DNA of 32,200 nucleotides from Phaeodactylibacter sp. (GTDB lineage: Bacteria > Bacteroidota > Bacteroidia > Chitinophagales > Saprospiraceae), in NCBI GenBank assembly GCA_024102975.1, contig JAGFJD010000516.1:1-32200 (forward strand), given 5' to 3'. Below are positions 1-9,688 of this stretch, one piece after another; position 1 is the stretch's first letter, and each line of letters begins with the position of its first letter. The notes beneath the pieces were generated by a model that had not been told where the DNA came from, searched no databases, and saw only the letters and a list, made by a program, of their open reading frames with translations. Made by a program: the position numbers and the translations under genes.

Positions 1-1895
1 TTCCTGTCCACTTCCAGCGTCTCTACTCGGTAGTCTTCCGCGAACCTGTCCGCATTGATCCCGTCTTTAAAAAGCTCCATGGTATAGAGCCCTTCGCCCA
101 GGAAGGAGAGGCTCAGTTCCAGCTCCCGCGGTTCCCAGTTTGTCATGGCGCCCAGGTACCACTTGTCGCCCTTCCTGCGGGCCAGGGCGATGTAGTTGCC
201 CACCGACCCGTGTAGCGCCACCGTTTCGTCCCAGGTAGTGGGGATCTTGACGATGAAATCTACGGTTTCCTGCTCTTCGTAGTATCTCGACGGCGATTCG
301 CAAAGCATTTGCAGCGGCGCCTCATAAACCACATACATGGCCACCTGATGAGCGCGGGTGCCGAGGCTCATCGGGCGCTCGAAGCGGATGGCAAAGTTGG
401 CCTCCTGTGCATTGGACATGGCGCCGGGGGTATAGTCCATCGGCCCTGCCGCCATCCGGATGAAGGGCAGGGTGACATTGTGGGGAGGGGTGATGTCCTT
501 GCTCCATTTGTTGTTCTCGGCTCCTTTTACCCCTTCGAAGTTGACCACATTCGGATACACCCTTCTCAATCCGCAGGGTTTGAAGGCGCCGTGGAAATCA
601 ACCAGCAGTTCGAGCCGGGCGCATTCGCGGGCAATGCGCTCGTACGAGCTGACCATATACTGGTCGTTGCGCTGCATAAAATCCACCTTGATGCCTTTTG
701 CCCCCCAGCTTTTGTAGGTTTCCAGTATCTCAACCAGGTTGGCGTCGAGCGGCTTCCACAGCGCCCACAGGATGATCCCCACTCCTTTTTCCGCTCCGTA
801 GCGGATCAGCTCGTGCACGTCCATGTCCGGATTGAAACCAAGGATCTCGGTGGTCGATTTTGTCCAGCCTTCGTCGAGGATCACGTATTCTATCCCGTTG
901 GCCGCGGCAAAATCGATGTAGTATTTGTAGGTGGCCGTATTGAGGCCCGACCTGAAGCCCACCCCGTAAATATTGTTGGCGTTGTACCAGTCCCAGGCCA
1001 CCCTGCCCGGCCGGATCCATTCCGTATTGTCGATCGCCTGCGGCCTGGCTAGTTGAAAGGTGAGGTTGCTTTCCACGAACGTGCGGTCGTCATCGCTGAT
1101 GATGAACACCCGCCAGGGATAGGCCCTTTCTCCGGATACTTCGGCGATATAATCCGCCTCCTTGGTGATGGTTTGGTTGCGGTCGGGCCCCTCCTTACTG
1201 TCTACCGCTTCCAGGACGAACTTCGGGAAGAGGGCGTCCACCGTCGTGTTACCGTTCCCCCGGATAAACATGCCCGGGTAATCGTGCAGGGCGGTTTCGG
1301 TAAACAACACTTTGGCATGGCCGGTGATAAAAAGCACGGGCAGGCTGCAGAATTCATCGGAGGATATTTTGGCCAGGGCCTTGTCCAGATAAAGGCGTTC
1401 GTTGTGGGAGTACATCGACTCCTCCTGAGGGAAAAGGGAGCGCGCGCCCTCGGGAAACGTCAGCGACATCTGTTCCGACATCACCTTCCGGCCGCTTTTG
1501 CCGTTATCCACAAACTGGTAGGCCACCCCGTCGTTGTAGGCCCGGAAGTTCAGCTGATATCCTTCTTCGAAGGTGAGCGCCAGTTGAACGAATTCATCCC
1601 GGATCTCCGCGTCCTTATGCGGCGCCGCCGGATAGATCATGGAAGAGAAGCTTTTTTGTTCATGCCCTTTGAGGCGGGGGCGCGCGCCGAAATCCGGCCC
1701 TGAGGAGAAGTCCATGCCCACTTCCGCTTTTTCGATTACCACCTTCCCGTCAAGGGATGCAGACCAGGAGACGCCCTCGTCCACGCGCACGGCGAGCTGG
1801 ATGCGCCCGTCGGGGGAGGTGGTCTCAAAACGTTGGGCATGAGCTGGCTGGACGGCGAGGAAGCAGCAGCACCAGTAGAATATTTTCTTTGTCAT
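1..1895 (-). CDS. GH97 family alpha-glycosidase, secreted (3' end outside window)
   Basis: Reading from ATG at 1895-1893 gives an open frame of 631 codons to the left edge with no stop. The start carries a signal peptide (MTKKIFYW, cysteine-rich core, then PAHAQ), so the enzyme is periplasmic or outer-membrane exposed. The N-terminal beta-sandwich (about residues 20-280) is followed by a TIM barrel with the GH97 signatures ILDEGWTKS, KGIKVDFMQRND and VVNFEGVKGAE. Asp405 in the KVDF motif lies where retaining GH97 enzymes (characterised as alpha-galactosidases) carry their nucleophile; inverting SusB-type alpha-glucosidases lack it. I therefore favour a retaining alpha-galactosidase-like enzyme over a SusB copy. 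The visible C-terminus (NADRFAEDYRVETLEV) is typical of the family's last domain, so only some 20-40 residues should be missing. It is divergent from the hybrid regulator at 2123, which probably controls it. Family confident; substrate inferred. Confidence 0.93.
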   Translation of the reverse strand, partial: MTKKIFYWCCCFLAVQPAHAQRFETTSPDGRIQLAVRVDEGVSWSASLDGKVVIEKAEVGMDFSSGPDFGARPRLKGHEQKSFSSMIYPAAPHKDAEIRDEFVQLALTFEEGYQLNFRAYNDGVAYQFVDNGKSGRKVMSEQMSLTFPEGARSLFPQEESMYSHNERLYLDKALAKISSDEFCSLPVLFITGHAKVLFTETALHDYPGMFIRGNGNTTVDALFPKFVLEAVDSKEGPDRNQTITKEADYIAEVSGERAYPWRVFIISDDDRTFVESNLTFQLARPQAIDNTEWIRPGRVAWDWYNANNIYGVGFRSGLNTATYKYYIDFAAANGIEYVILDEGWTKSTTEILGFNPDMDVHELIRYGAEKGVGIILWALWKPLDANLVEILETYKSWGAKGIKVDFMQRNDQYMVSSYERIARECARLELLVDFHGAFKPCGLRRVYPNVVNFEGVKGAENNKWSKDITPPHNVTLPFIRMAAGPMDYTPGAMSNAQEANFAIRFERPMSLGTRAHQVAMYVVYEAPLQMLCESPSRYYEEQETVDFIVKIPTTWDETVALHGSVGNYIALARRKGDKWYLGAMTNWEPRELELSLSFLGEGLYTMELFKDGINADRFAEDYRVETLEVDR

Positions 1896-2122
1896 TTGTT
1901 ACTGAATTTTACCGATCGAGAAGATCGCGGTTTTCCAGCTTATTGTCCAACTCGATGACCAGATTTTTCCTCCTGTATTTAATGGCGCCTTTATTAGAAG
2001 GATGAGGGACAAGCCGCTTTCCTTTTGATGACAAAAATCATTTCTGGAATTAATTAATATCCATATCATGTTGTGCCTGTGATCGGGGAGTATATTGAAA
2101 GGGTTTTTAGAAGTTGTGTCCA

Positions 2123-5100
2123 ATGCCTCCCAAATTGCAATACTTCGGTTTGCTCCTTTCCATCATTCCGTTCTGCCATCCGGCAGTGGTATCCGCCCAG
2201 CAGAGGCCGCCCTCTGATTGGGCCTTTCTGAATGATCCGGTATATGCGGTGACGACCCTGGATGGCCTGCCTTCCGATGCGCTGACCGCACTTGTTTTTG
2301 ACCGTCAGGGATTTGCCTGGGTGGGAACCAATAACGGCCTGGCCCGATGGGATGGCCTGAAGGCTGTTGCCTATCAACATGGCCCTGAGGATACAGCTTC
2401 TATTTCCGGTAATTATATAAGGCCCAATGCGCTGAAATATGATCCTGAAGAAAACCGGCTGCTGATTGGGGCCGAAGGCGGGCTGAGTATTTTGAACCTG
2501 GAGACAAATCAATTTACAAACCACTATATCAACGAGCAGGACAAGAATTGCCTGCAAGGGATGGTTCTCTCGGTTTTTTTGGATTCAGAAAATGAGATAT
2601 GGCTGGGCACATCCAAAGGCCTGGCAAAAAAAACGGATCGGGATGGGCATTTTCAGCATTTTCCGCTTCCCATTTCCCTGGCTGACACCCTGGATCTAAG
2701 CCTGGAAAGGCTGAACGCCATTTTTGACATCGTTCAGGATCCGGGAAACCCTCAAATTCTGTGGCTGGCAACGCTGGAGGGGCTCGTGAAATTCAACTCA
2801 GCCGAAGGCTCCTTTCGCCTGTTTCGCGCGACGGGTAAACAATACGTCAAGCGGATGAACGAAATGAACGAACTGGCGCTGCACAGCAACGGGAATCTTT
2901 ATATCGGCACCTGGAATTACGACCTCTCCGTCTTCAACACGGCTACGGAGCAATTCATAACCCACCTGGGGCCCGGTGCGGCCAACGCCGCCCAGCGCTA
3001 TGAGGAAGCGCTGATCCCTTTTTTTGAAAAATCTGAAAAGGAACTATGGGTAGGCTCGATCGCCGGTTTGGGCATTCTGAATACGGAGGTGAATGAAGTC
3101 GAATTCATTAAAACTTTTAGAAATCCAGCTGGGGTACGTTATTATCCGCATTTTTTGGCCATTCACCAAAATGATCATTGGTGGGTTGGTTCGGATTACG
3201 GCCTGCAGTATTTCAGTGAGCGAAAACCGCTCATACAGAATTATTTTTTCCCGCCGCGGGACGAATCCCATATGTATCTGACAAACAGCTTCTTTGAAAG
3301 CCAGGCGAAGGACAGGCTTTACATTGGATACAATGGTGGGGAAGGGCTTCATTATTTTGACCTGGCCACAAAGCGTTTTCATGTACTCCCGTATCCCACC
3401 CGGGCCGTCAGAGAGAAAACCATCCTCAAGATCCTGCCGGGGCAGGAAGAAGGGACTTTATATTTTTTAACCAGAGACGAGTTATATCTTCTTAAGGAGC
3501 AACGCAATCGTATTACCCGCCTGAACCTACCCGATAACCCCCTCATTGAAAATACCGATATGCTCCCCCAGGGGAAGGAGTATCTTTGGATCTCCGGAAA
3601 TTATAACGGCGTTCGCCGTTACCATTTGCCGTCAGGCCGTTTTACAGACTTTATCAATTGGAAAGATTATTTCCAAAAACGGGATAACGACCGGCCGAAT
3701 GTACTGATGATTGAAAAAGACGGTGCTGGACGGGTGTATTTTTCAAGATATGGAAAGTCATACGGGTATTTTGTGCCGGGAACTTCGGAGCTGCATTATT
3801 TTGACCGGGCGGGCCGACAGTTCAGAATATCGTCTTTCTATTTTTCAAATGATACGCTTTGGGCTGGCGTCGAAGGAGCTGGGCTGGGTTTTTTCGACCC
3901 GCACAACCCTCAAAAGGGATTGGCCCTGAAGTACAATGCGGAAAATGGGTTGATATCAAATTTTATTCAGGATATTGAGCGGGACCGGCATGGGCGGTTT
4001 TGGCTGCTGACCGGCGCCGGGCTGGAGTGTATAGCGCCCCACATGAAGACGTCTATCCATGTGGATGAATATTATGGATTGAAACAGATGGACCTCCTGG
4101 CGAATCGCATAGCTTATTTGCCCGGCAAGCTGTTTCAATTAGCCGATGGGCGATTGATCGTGGGGTACCGGAGGGGGATCGGCATGTTCCACCCGGATAG
4201 TTTAGCGCTCGAGACGGCGCCTATAACGCCCTACCTTAGCAGGGTTAAGGTCTTTGATCAGGAACTGCCCCTGGATTCCGCCACTCGGGCAAATAAGTCC
4301 ATTAAGCTTGCTCACCATCAGAATTATATCACTTTCGATTACTCCGCATTGAGCCTTTACCGGGGAAAATATGCCCGGTTGCTGCACAAACTGGAAGGTA
4401 TAGACCTGCACTGGGTAGAATCGAAGGAACACTCCGCCTCCTATTCCAAAGTGCCCCCGGGGGAATATCGCTTTATAGTAAAGCTGGATCAAAGTTCCGG
4501 CCATCGTGGCAGTTCGGAGCTGATCTACACCATTCGCATCTCCCCTCCGTGGTGGAACAACCCCTATGCCTGGAGCGCCTATATCATTTTGGCTTTTGGG
4601 GCCGGATGGAGTTGGTATCGCTTTCAGGTGCGCAGAAAACTGATCATTAAAGACGCCGAAAAAGCAAAAGAACTGGAACAGTTTAAAAGCAGGTTGTACG
4701 CGAATATCACGCACGAATTCAGGACCCCGCTCACCATCATTTTGGGCATGGCGGACCAAATCAAAGAAGACCCCGGGAAATGGTTTGGCCAGGGGCTCAA
4801 TATGATAAAACGAAATGGCCGAAAACTGTTAAACTTAACCAATCAAATGCTGGAACTGTCAAAACTGGAGGCCAGCTCCGTACCGGTCAATATGATGCGA
4901 GGCGATGTGGTCGTGTACCTGAAATACCTGGTTGAGTCCTTTCATTCGCTCGCCGGGATGAAAAACATCAGCCTGGCGTTTTCAGCCGTTCCCGAAAAAA
5001 TAATGATGGATTTCGATCCGGACAAGATACAGGACATACTGGCCAACCTGCTTTCTAACGCCATCAAATTCACTCCGGAAGGCGGTTCCATACGGGTATC

Positions 5101-6220
5101 TGTTTCTGAAAAGCAGGTTCCCGGACAAGAATACCTGGTTTTTTCAGTCACTGATACCGGAGAAGGCATTTCGGCGGAAGACCAGGAAAAAGTATTTGAC
5201 CGCTACTTCCAGGCGGAGCGCCCCCAGGGGCGCTCGCGCGAGGGCACGGGGCTTGGCCTGGCCCTGGCCAGCGAATTGGCCAAATTGCTGAAAGGAGAAA
5301 TATTTGTTCAAAGTGTGCCTGGCTGCGGGTCCACCTTCACCGTCCAATTGCCCCTTCACAACGAAAAAGCGCCAGGGCATCCGGAAGCGGCTTTACCCGG
5401 CCCAATTGCCGGCCAGCGCGAGGAGTTGGCGCCAAACGATGAAAGCGAAGAAACCGAACAACTCACCCTGCTCATTGTAGATGACAACCAGGATGTCTTA
5501 CAGTATCTTCAATCCTTGCTTTCCGACAGGTATCAAACCATCATGGCAAAGAATGGGCTGGAGGGTTTCCAAAAAGCAGCCCACCACATTCCCGACCTGA
5601 TCATAAGCGACGTGATGATGCCCGTCATGGATGGTTTTGCTTTTTGTCAACAATTGAAAACCGACCTCCGGACCAGCCATATCCCGGTCGTCCTATTAAC
5701 GGCCCGGGCGGATGCCGAATCGAAGGTGGCGGGGCTGGAAGCCGGCGCCGACGCCTATCTGGCTAAACCCTTTAACCAAAAGGAATTGTTTACCCGCATC
5801 AGCAAACTGATCGAGTTGCGCCAAGCGCTTCGGAGCAGGTATAGTGAAGGCGCCCTGCTCAACGAGCGGGACGCAGCTGGAAAAGGCGGCCGGTTTGAAA
5901 AAGAAGATGCTTTCCTCCGCGAAGTCCGCCAGTTGCTGGAAAGCCACCTGGACGATGAAGAATTCGGCATTGCCGAATTGTGCCGGTCTTTGGGGATGAG
6001 CCGCTCCCAGCTTTATCGAAAATTTAAGGCGATCACCAGTATAACGGTTGGCAGTTTTATTCAAAAACTGCGCCTGGCCAAAGCCAAAAAACTACTCCTT
6101 ACCACCGACCTGAATGTGAGCGAAGTGGCTCTGGAAACCGGATTTAAAAACCTCTCCCATTTCAGCCGGGTGTTTTCGGAAACGTTTGGCGTAGCGCCCA
6201 GCAAGGCCAGACAGCAATAA
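2123..6220 (+). CDS. Hybrid two-component system (HTCS) sensor kinase/AraC-type regulator
   Basis: A 1365-residue one-protein phosphorelay. After a signal peptide (MPPKLQYFGLLLSI...VSAQ) come two seven-bladed propeller regions (about 30-715, blades like GFAWVGTNNGLARWDG), a Y_Y_Y domain (about 722-805), a membrane helix (about 810-832), HisKA with phospho-accepting His864 in NITHEFRTPLT, HATPase with the N box LLSNAIKFTPEGG and glycine boxes DTGEGIS and GTGLGLALA, a receiver with Asp1163 in SDVMMPVMDG and a conserved KPF lysine, and a C-terminal AraC helix-turn-helix (about 1265-1365). All catalytic residues are present. HTCS proteins bind an oligosaccharide in the periplasm and activate nearby polysaccharide-utilisation genes; the divergent GH97 gene is the obvious target here. 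I chose ATG 2123 over TTG 2114 because it starts a normal signal peptide. Very confident in architecture; ligand unknown. Confidence 0.97.
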   Translation: MPPKLQYFGLLLSIIPFCHPAVVSAQQRPPSDWAFLNDPVYAVTTLDGLPSDALTALVFDRQGFAWVGTNNGLARWDGLKAVAYQHGPEDTASISGNYIRPNALKYDPEENRLLIGAEGGLSILNLETNQFTNHYINEQDKNCLQGMVLSVFLDSENEIWLGTSKGLAKKTDRDGHFQHFPLPISLADTLDLSLERLNAIFDIVQDPGNPQILWLATLEGLVKFNSAEGSFRLFRATGKQYVKRMNEMNELALHSNGNLYIGTWNYDLSVFNTATEQFITHLGPGAANAAQRYEEALIPFFEKSEKELWVGSIAGLGILNTEVNEVEFIKTFRNPAGVRYYPHFLAIHQNDHWWVGSDYGLQYFSERKPLIQNYFFPPRDESHMYLTNSFFESQAKDRLYIGYNGGEGLHYFDLATKRFHVLPYPTRAVREKTILKILPGQEEGTLYFLTRDELYLLKEQRNRITRLNLPDNPLIENTDMLPQGKEYLWISGNYNGVRRYHLPSGRFTDFINWKDYFQKRDNDRPNVLMIEKDGAGRVYFSRYGKSYGYFVPGTSELHYFDRAGRQFRISSFYFSNDTLWAGVEGAGLGFFDPHNPQKGLALKYNAENGLISNFIQDIERDRHGRFWLLTGAGLECIAPHMKTSIHVDEYYGLKQMDLLANRIAYLPGKLFQLADGRLIVGYRRGIGMFHPDSLALETAPITPYLSRVKVFDQELPLDSATRANKSIKLAHHQNYITFDYSALSLYRGKYARLLHKLEGIDLHWVESKEHSASYSKVPPGEYRFIVKLDQSSGHRGSSELIYTIRISPPWWNNPYAWSAYIILAFGAGWSWYRFQVRRKLIIKDAEKAKELEQFKSRLYANITHEFRTPLTIILGMADQIKEDPGKWFGQGLNMIKRNGRKLLNLTNQMLELSKLEASSVPVNMMRGDVVVYLKYLVESFHSLAGMKNISLAFSAVPEKIMMDFDPDKIQDILANLLSNAIKFTPEGGSIRVSVSEKQVPGQEYLVFSVTDTGEGISAEDQEKVFDRYFQAERPQGRSREGTGLGLALASELAKLLKGEIFVQSVPGCGSTFTVQLPLHNEKAPGHPEAALPGPIAGQREELAPNDESEETEQLTLLIVDDNQDVLQYLQSLLSDRYQTIMAKNGLEGFQKAAHHIPDLIISDVMMPVMDGFAFCQQLKTDLRTSHIPVVLLTARADAESKVAGLEAGADAYLAKPFNQKELFTRISKLIELRQALRSRYSEGALLNERDAAGKGGRFEKEDAFLREVRQLLESHLDDEEFGIAELCRSLGMSRSQLYRKFKAITSITVGSFIQKLRLAKAKKLLLTTDLNVSEVALETGFKNLSHFSRVFSETFGVAPSKARQQ

Positions 6221-6409
6221 ACTTGGCAATCTTTTCCTTTTTTCCTCTCCGGGACGGACAGCAAAACATTTGCGACGGCCAGCAAAGCGCGATATCTCCT
6301 ATATCGGCAATTTTATCATAGAAAAAGTTTAACGCGTAATGTGCATTGAGCGTGGAGGCAGGGCTTTGCCTTGGGGATACTCCGGCGTGAATTTTAAAAA
6401 AGTAAAAAG

Positions 6410-7330
6410 ATGAAAAAGGTAACCCCATTTCTGATGTGCTTAACGGGCTTGCTTTTGCTGGCGCTGACTGTTTCCTTTGTCCCGGCAGATACAGGCTCAG
6501 AAGCCATCCGCTTCCCGGAAGCGGCTATCACGGCCTTACCTGGCCCGGCCCTGGCTTCAGCCGTTGTTCGGTCGTCCGGGCGCGGGTGTATTCCTCAAAC
6601 CGGCACTTTCGACCTGGACCGCGGCGAATCGAACCCGGCGCTGAACGAGGCAGACTTGTTTTTTCAGGCCCGGACGCACGAAGAACGATATTTGCAGCCG
6701 AACCCCTGGGGTACTGCCCAGCTCGCCGTAATCGGGAATCTGAATTTTGAGGGCGTCGCCTTAACCACCCTTCAAGGCGCCAGCTATGGCCGTTCGGGTG
6801 TGAATGCCAGCCGGAACGCATTGAACCGGCTTCCTCCCGGAATCGTTCTCGCCGTGCGTACGAACCAGGGTCGACTGTCCAAGGTCCGGATCAACAGCAG
6901 CCAGGGCGATTTCATTGATTTTAATTGGGTGACGTTTGCCTTACCGGGAGAAGGGCCTTCTCCCATCCCACCCGCCGTTCAGCCCTGTGGCGCAGAACAG
7001 CGATGGATGTGCGGCACGGGGCAACTTCCCGGAGACGTCATCAAAAGTTTTCGAATACTGAACCGAAGTGCAAACGAACTGTCCGTTTTGGTTCAACACA
7101 GTTATAACCCCAACCACGGAACGGTTTATTTGGGTACTTTTTTACTGGATCAGGACGGCAACGCCCTCGCTCCGGGATTCTATCCCACCAAGGCTTCTCC
7201 CCACGGAGAAACCCAGGTGAGGGTTCCCACCGGGACAGGGCAGGCCTATTATTTACTCGTCGTGTTGTATGAGTCTTACAAAAGCGAAGCTTTCGTTTGC
7301 CGGCGGTTCACCTACAGAGCCTATTACTGA
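6410..7330 (+). CDS. Secreted protein of unknown function
   Basis: 306 residues starting with a clear signal peptide (MKKVTPFLMCLTGLLLLALTVSFVPAD). The mature part begins with a Cys-containing segment and FDLDRGE, then a block of about 110 residues (roughly 75-185) ending AVRTNQGRLSKVRINSS...FNWVTF. I associate this style of block (an RTNxGxxxKVxI strand followed by W-V-T-F/Y) with small beta-rich modules of unknown function, but only from memory. A second beta-rich part (about 195-306) has three cysteines (QPCG, RWMCG, FVCRR) that could form disulfides. There is no enzyme motif and no obvious type IX secretion tail. The A-rich leader before the ATG is normal for Bacteroidota. It lies 156 bp upstream of the C25 protease on the same strand, so the two may be co-transcribed and functionally linked. 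Real gene by length, signal peptide and codon use; function not known. Confidence 0.8.
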   Translation: MKKVTPFLMCLTGLLLLALTVSFVPADTGSEAIRFPEAAITALPGPALASAVVRSSGRGCIPQTGTFDLDRGESNPALNEADLFFQARTHEERYLQPNPWGTAQLAVIGNLNFEGVALTTLQGASYGRSGVNASRNALNRLPPGIVLAVRTNQGRLSKVRINSSQGDFIDFNWVTFALPGEGPSPIPPAVQPCGAEQRWMCGTGQLPGDVIKSFRILNRSANELSVLVQHSYNPNHGTVYLGTFLLDQDGNALAPGFYPTKASPHGETQVRVPTGTGQAYYLLVVLYESYKSEAFVCRRFTYRAYY

Positions 7331-7486
7331 CCGGGGCGGGGCTTATGGCGCGCCCGTTCCGGATACCGGGATGAACGCCGGCTACCCGTCTGATGGTGGA
7401 CAATGTCCCGTCTTTTGCACCTTTACCCTTTACAAAGACAGCCCCAAAATATCCAGTAGTATGATAACCTTCAAAAACCAGTTGAA

Positions 7487-9688
7487 ATGAAAAAAAGAGT
7501 CGTTTTTTTGATTGCATCCTGTTTCCTCCTGCTGCTGTTTGGGCCAAAGGAACTTACCGGGCAGGATGAGTGGCAAAAAATTTCCAAGCCGGCAGCCACT
7601 GCTGTTTTGGGATTAAACACGATTGAAAACTCTACCAAGATATTCAAGGTCGATCCTGTTTCCAAAGATATCTACCGCTATGGAGGGCTTCCGTTTCAGT
7701 GGACTAAAGTCGGCGGCCCGGGAAAAACTTTTGTGATAGCCGATCAGGGGCGCCTGTATGGGCTGGCGCCCGATGGGGCCAGTGTTTGGCGGTATGACGG
7801 TTATGCGGCCAAATGGACCCGGATCGGCGGCCCGGCCGGCCAATTGTACGGCGGCCCAGACGCCCTGTATGCCACCAATCCAAAAACCAAAGACGTCTAC
7901 CGGTACCACGCAGTGGCCAATCGGTGGGACAAGGCCGGAGGCCCCGGCAAGATGTTTGCCGTAGGCAGCTCCGGCCATTTTTACGGATTGGCGCCCGATG
8001 GGGGCAGCGTTTGGCGCTATGACGGTTATGCAACCAAGTGGACCAAGATCGGCGGCCCGGCCGGCGAGATCCTTGCCGGAGGAGATAAGCTGTATGCCAC
8101 CAACCCGAACAGCGGAGACATCTATCAGTACCTGGGCGCTCCCGGAAAGTGGAGAAGGGTTGGCGGCCCCGGGAAAAAGTTTGTCATCGACGATTATGGC
8201 CGGCTGTTTGCCTTGTCGCCCGATGGAACAGCGATCATGCGGTATGACGGCCTGGGCGGGCAGTGGCATAAGATCGGAGGCCCTGCTTCAGATATCTATG
8301 CGGGCGGCCGCACGCTCTGCGCCAAGGATGCAACCACGGGCGAACTGCTGCAATACAAGCCCGGCATCGGCCTGCTCATTCTGGCCCATGAAGATTTTTT
8401 GAAAGCGCTGGCGCCCCTGAAAAAACACAAGGAGGCCAACGGCATCAAAACCCATATCGAAAGCTGGCAAAGCTTTGCCGCGAAGTTTAACGGCAATGAC
8501 CTGCCGGAACAAATAAAAAAAGGCATCGCCTCCTACAAAGAAACCTACGATGTCAGATGGGTTATGTTAGTCGGAGACAGTGATAAATTCCCCGTTCGAT
8601 ATATTTGTCGCGATGTGCCCCACCCCAAGGGATATCAACCCTGTGACCTGTATTATGCCGACCTGTTCAAGGCCGACGGTAGTTTCGAGAACTGGGATGG
8701 AAATAACAACGGGCTTTACGCACAGTTGGAAATTTCAGCAATTGATAACAACATCGATAAAGTAGACTGGCGCCCGGACGTCGCCTTAACGAGAGTGCCG
8801 GCTTCCACAGCCACGGAAGTGGACAATTACGTGGAAAAGGTGGTTCATTACGAAGCCCAAACCTTTGACGCGCCGTGGTTTAAAAAAGTACTCCTGGTAA
8901 CTGGCGACTGGGGAAATGCCGATGAATTGAGCGACTATATCGCGAACAATCTGCTTACGGGATTCAGTGTGATCAAACATTACCATTCCACGGTTTGGCC
9001 CCTCTTTCCCATCGATAATAATGACATTGCCGGTTCTATGGATAAACGGGCTCAGCCTATGACCAACCACATCAACAATGGAGTTGGTTTTATCAATTAT
9101 ATCGGCCACGGCTCCTGGAATGACTTTGCCGGGGTGTACGATAAGCGGCATTTAAACGGCCTGAATAATTTCGACAAATTGCCGGTCGTTTTTACTACGG
9201 GTTGCTCCACCGGAGAATTTGCGCCTTCGCCTCCCTGGCAGGACTTCTACGACGACCAGGGAAAGTTTCATGCGAAGCACGCGCCGGGGCCTGATGAGAT
9301 TGTACCGAAGCCGGCGCCGATCCAACCCGGGCAGGGCGCCAGCCACAACTGCGACCTGGAAGCCCGGCCGGAAGATTGGCTGGTGTACCGCAAGGCCGGC
9401 GCTATCGCCTACATCGGGAGCGCCGGAACGGCCAATCCCGGCGGGTTTACAGATAAATTGAACCGGGATTTCTACAACGCTTTTCAAAATGGGGACAGGA
9501 CATTGGGAGACATCTGGATGGCTACCCTCACCCAATACATCGACAATTACGGTTACTTCGACCAAAACGGCAATACCATTGGCAAAGACGACTGGCACCG
9601 GAATGCCGTGTGGAACGCACTGGTCCGGTTTCATTGCTTTGGCGACCCTTCCCTTCAGGTGGGCGGGATCCCGCAATTGCCCAGGTAG
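7487..9688 (+). CDS. Secreted tectonin-like propeller fused to peptidase C25 (gingipain-type) domain
   Basis: 733 residues. A signal peptide (about 1-25) is followed by six tandem blades at about 45-290, each ending in a W-x-x-x-GGP motif (QWTKVGGP, KWTRIGGP, RWDKAGGP, KWTKIGGP, KWRRVGGP, QWHKIGGP) with SVWRYDGY or DVYRY strands. This is the pattern of tectonin/tachylectin-like beta-propellers, which often bind sugars or lipopolysaccharide. From about 295 the protein becomes a caspase-fold peptidase C25 domain: LLILAHEDF start, WVMLVGDSDKFPV, the His box NYIGHGSW (His541) and the Cys box FTTGCSTGEF (Cys573), the two catalytic residues of gingipains. It should therefore be an active cysteine endopeptidase outside the cell. 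The usual C-terminal immunoglobulin-like and type IX sorting domains are not evident; the chain ends SLQVGGIPQLPR soon after the catalytic fold. Substrate specificity cannot be read from sequence. Confidence 0.92.
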   Translation: MKKRVVFLIASCFLLLLFGPKELTGQDEWQKISKPAATAVLGLNTIENSTKIFKVDPVSKDIYRYGGLPFQWTKVGGPGKTFVIADQGRLYGLAPDGASVWRYDGYAAKWTRIGGPAGQLYGGPDALYATNPKTKDVYRYHAVANRWDKAGGPGKMFAVGSSGHFYGLAPDGGSVWRYDGYATKWTKIGGPAGEILAGGDKLYATNPNSGDIYQYLGAPGKWRRVGGPGKKFVIDDYGRLFALSPDGTAIMRYDGLGGQWHKIGGPASDIYAGGRTLCAKDATTGELLQYKPGIGLLILAHEDFLKALAPLKKHKEANGIKTHIESWQSFAAKFNGNDLPEQIKKGIASYKETYDVRWVMLVGDSDKFPVRYICRDVPHPKGYQPCDLYYADLFKADGSFENWDGNNNGLYAQLEISAIDNNIDKVDWRPDVALTRVPASTATEVDNYVEKVVHYEAQTFDAPWFKKVLLVTGDWGNADELSDYIANNLLTGFSVIKHYHSTVWPLFPIDNNDIAGSMDKRAQPMTNHINNGVGFINYIGHGSWNDFAGVYDKRHLNGLNNFDKLPVVFTTGCSTGEFAPSPPWQDFYDDQGKFHAKHAPGPDEIVPKPAPIQPGQGASHNCDLEARPEDWLVYRKAGAIAYIGSAGTANPGGFTDKLNRDFYNAFQNGDRTLGDIWMATLTQYIDNYGYFDQNGNTIGKDDWHRNAVWNALVRFHCFGDPSLQVGGIPQLPR
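7740..8300 (+). repeat. DNA-level tandem repeat encoding the propeller blades
   Basis: The blades are repeated in nucleotides as well as in protein. The segment around 7755-7850 (ggctggcgcccgatgggg ... gatcggcggcccggccgg) recurs about 240 bp downstream around 7987-8070 with few changes, so the period-two-blade unit looks recently duplicated. Such repeats allow blade number to change by recombination. Confidence 0.7.

Noticed and set aside
309..1703. Two long plus-strand frames over the GH97 gene
   Set aside because: Antisense shadows of the GH97 coding sequence, which is clearly recognisable on the minus strand.
1908..2045. Possible coding tail upstream of GH97 (minus strand, reading NLVIELDNKLENRDLLDR then stop)
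   Set aside because: Sounds protein-like but has no start codon or recognisable family, and lies in the expected promoter region; too weak to annotate.
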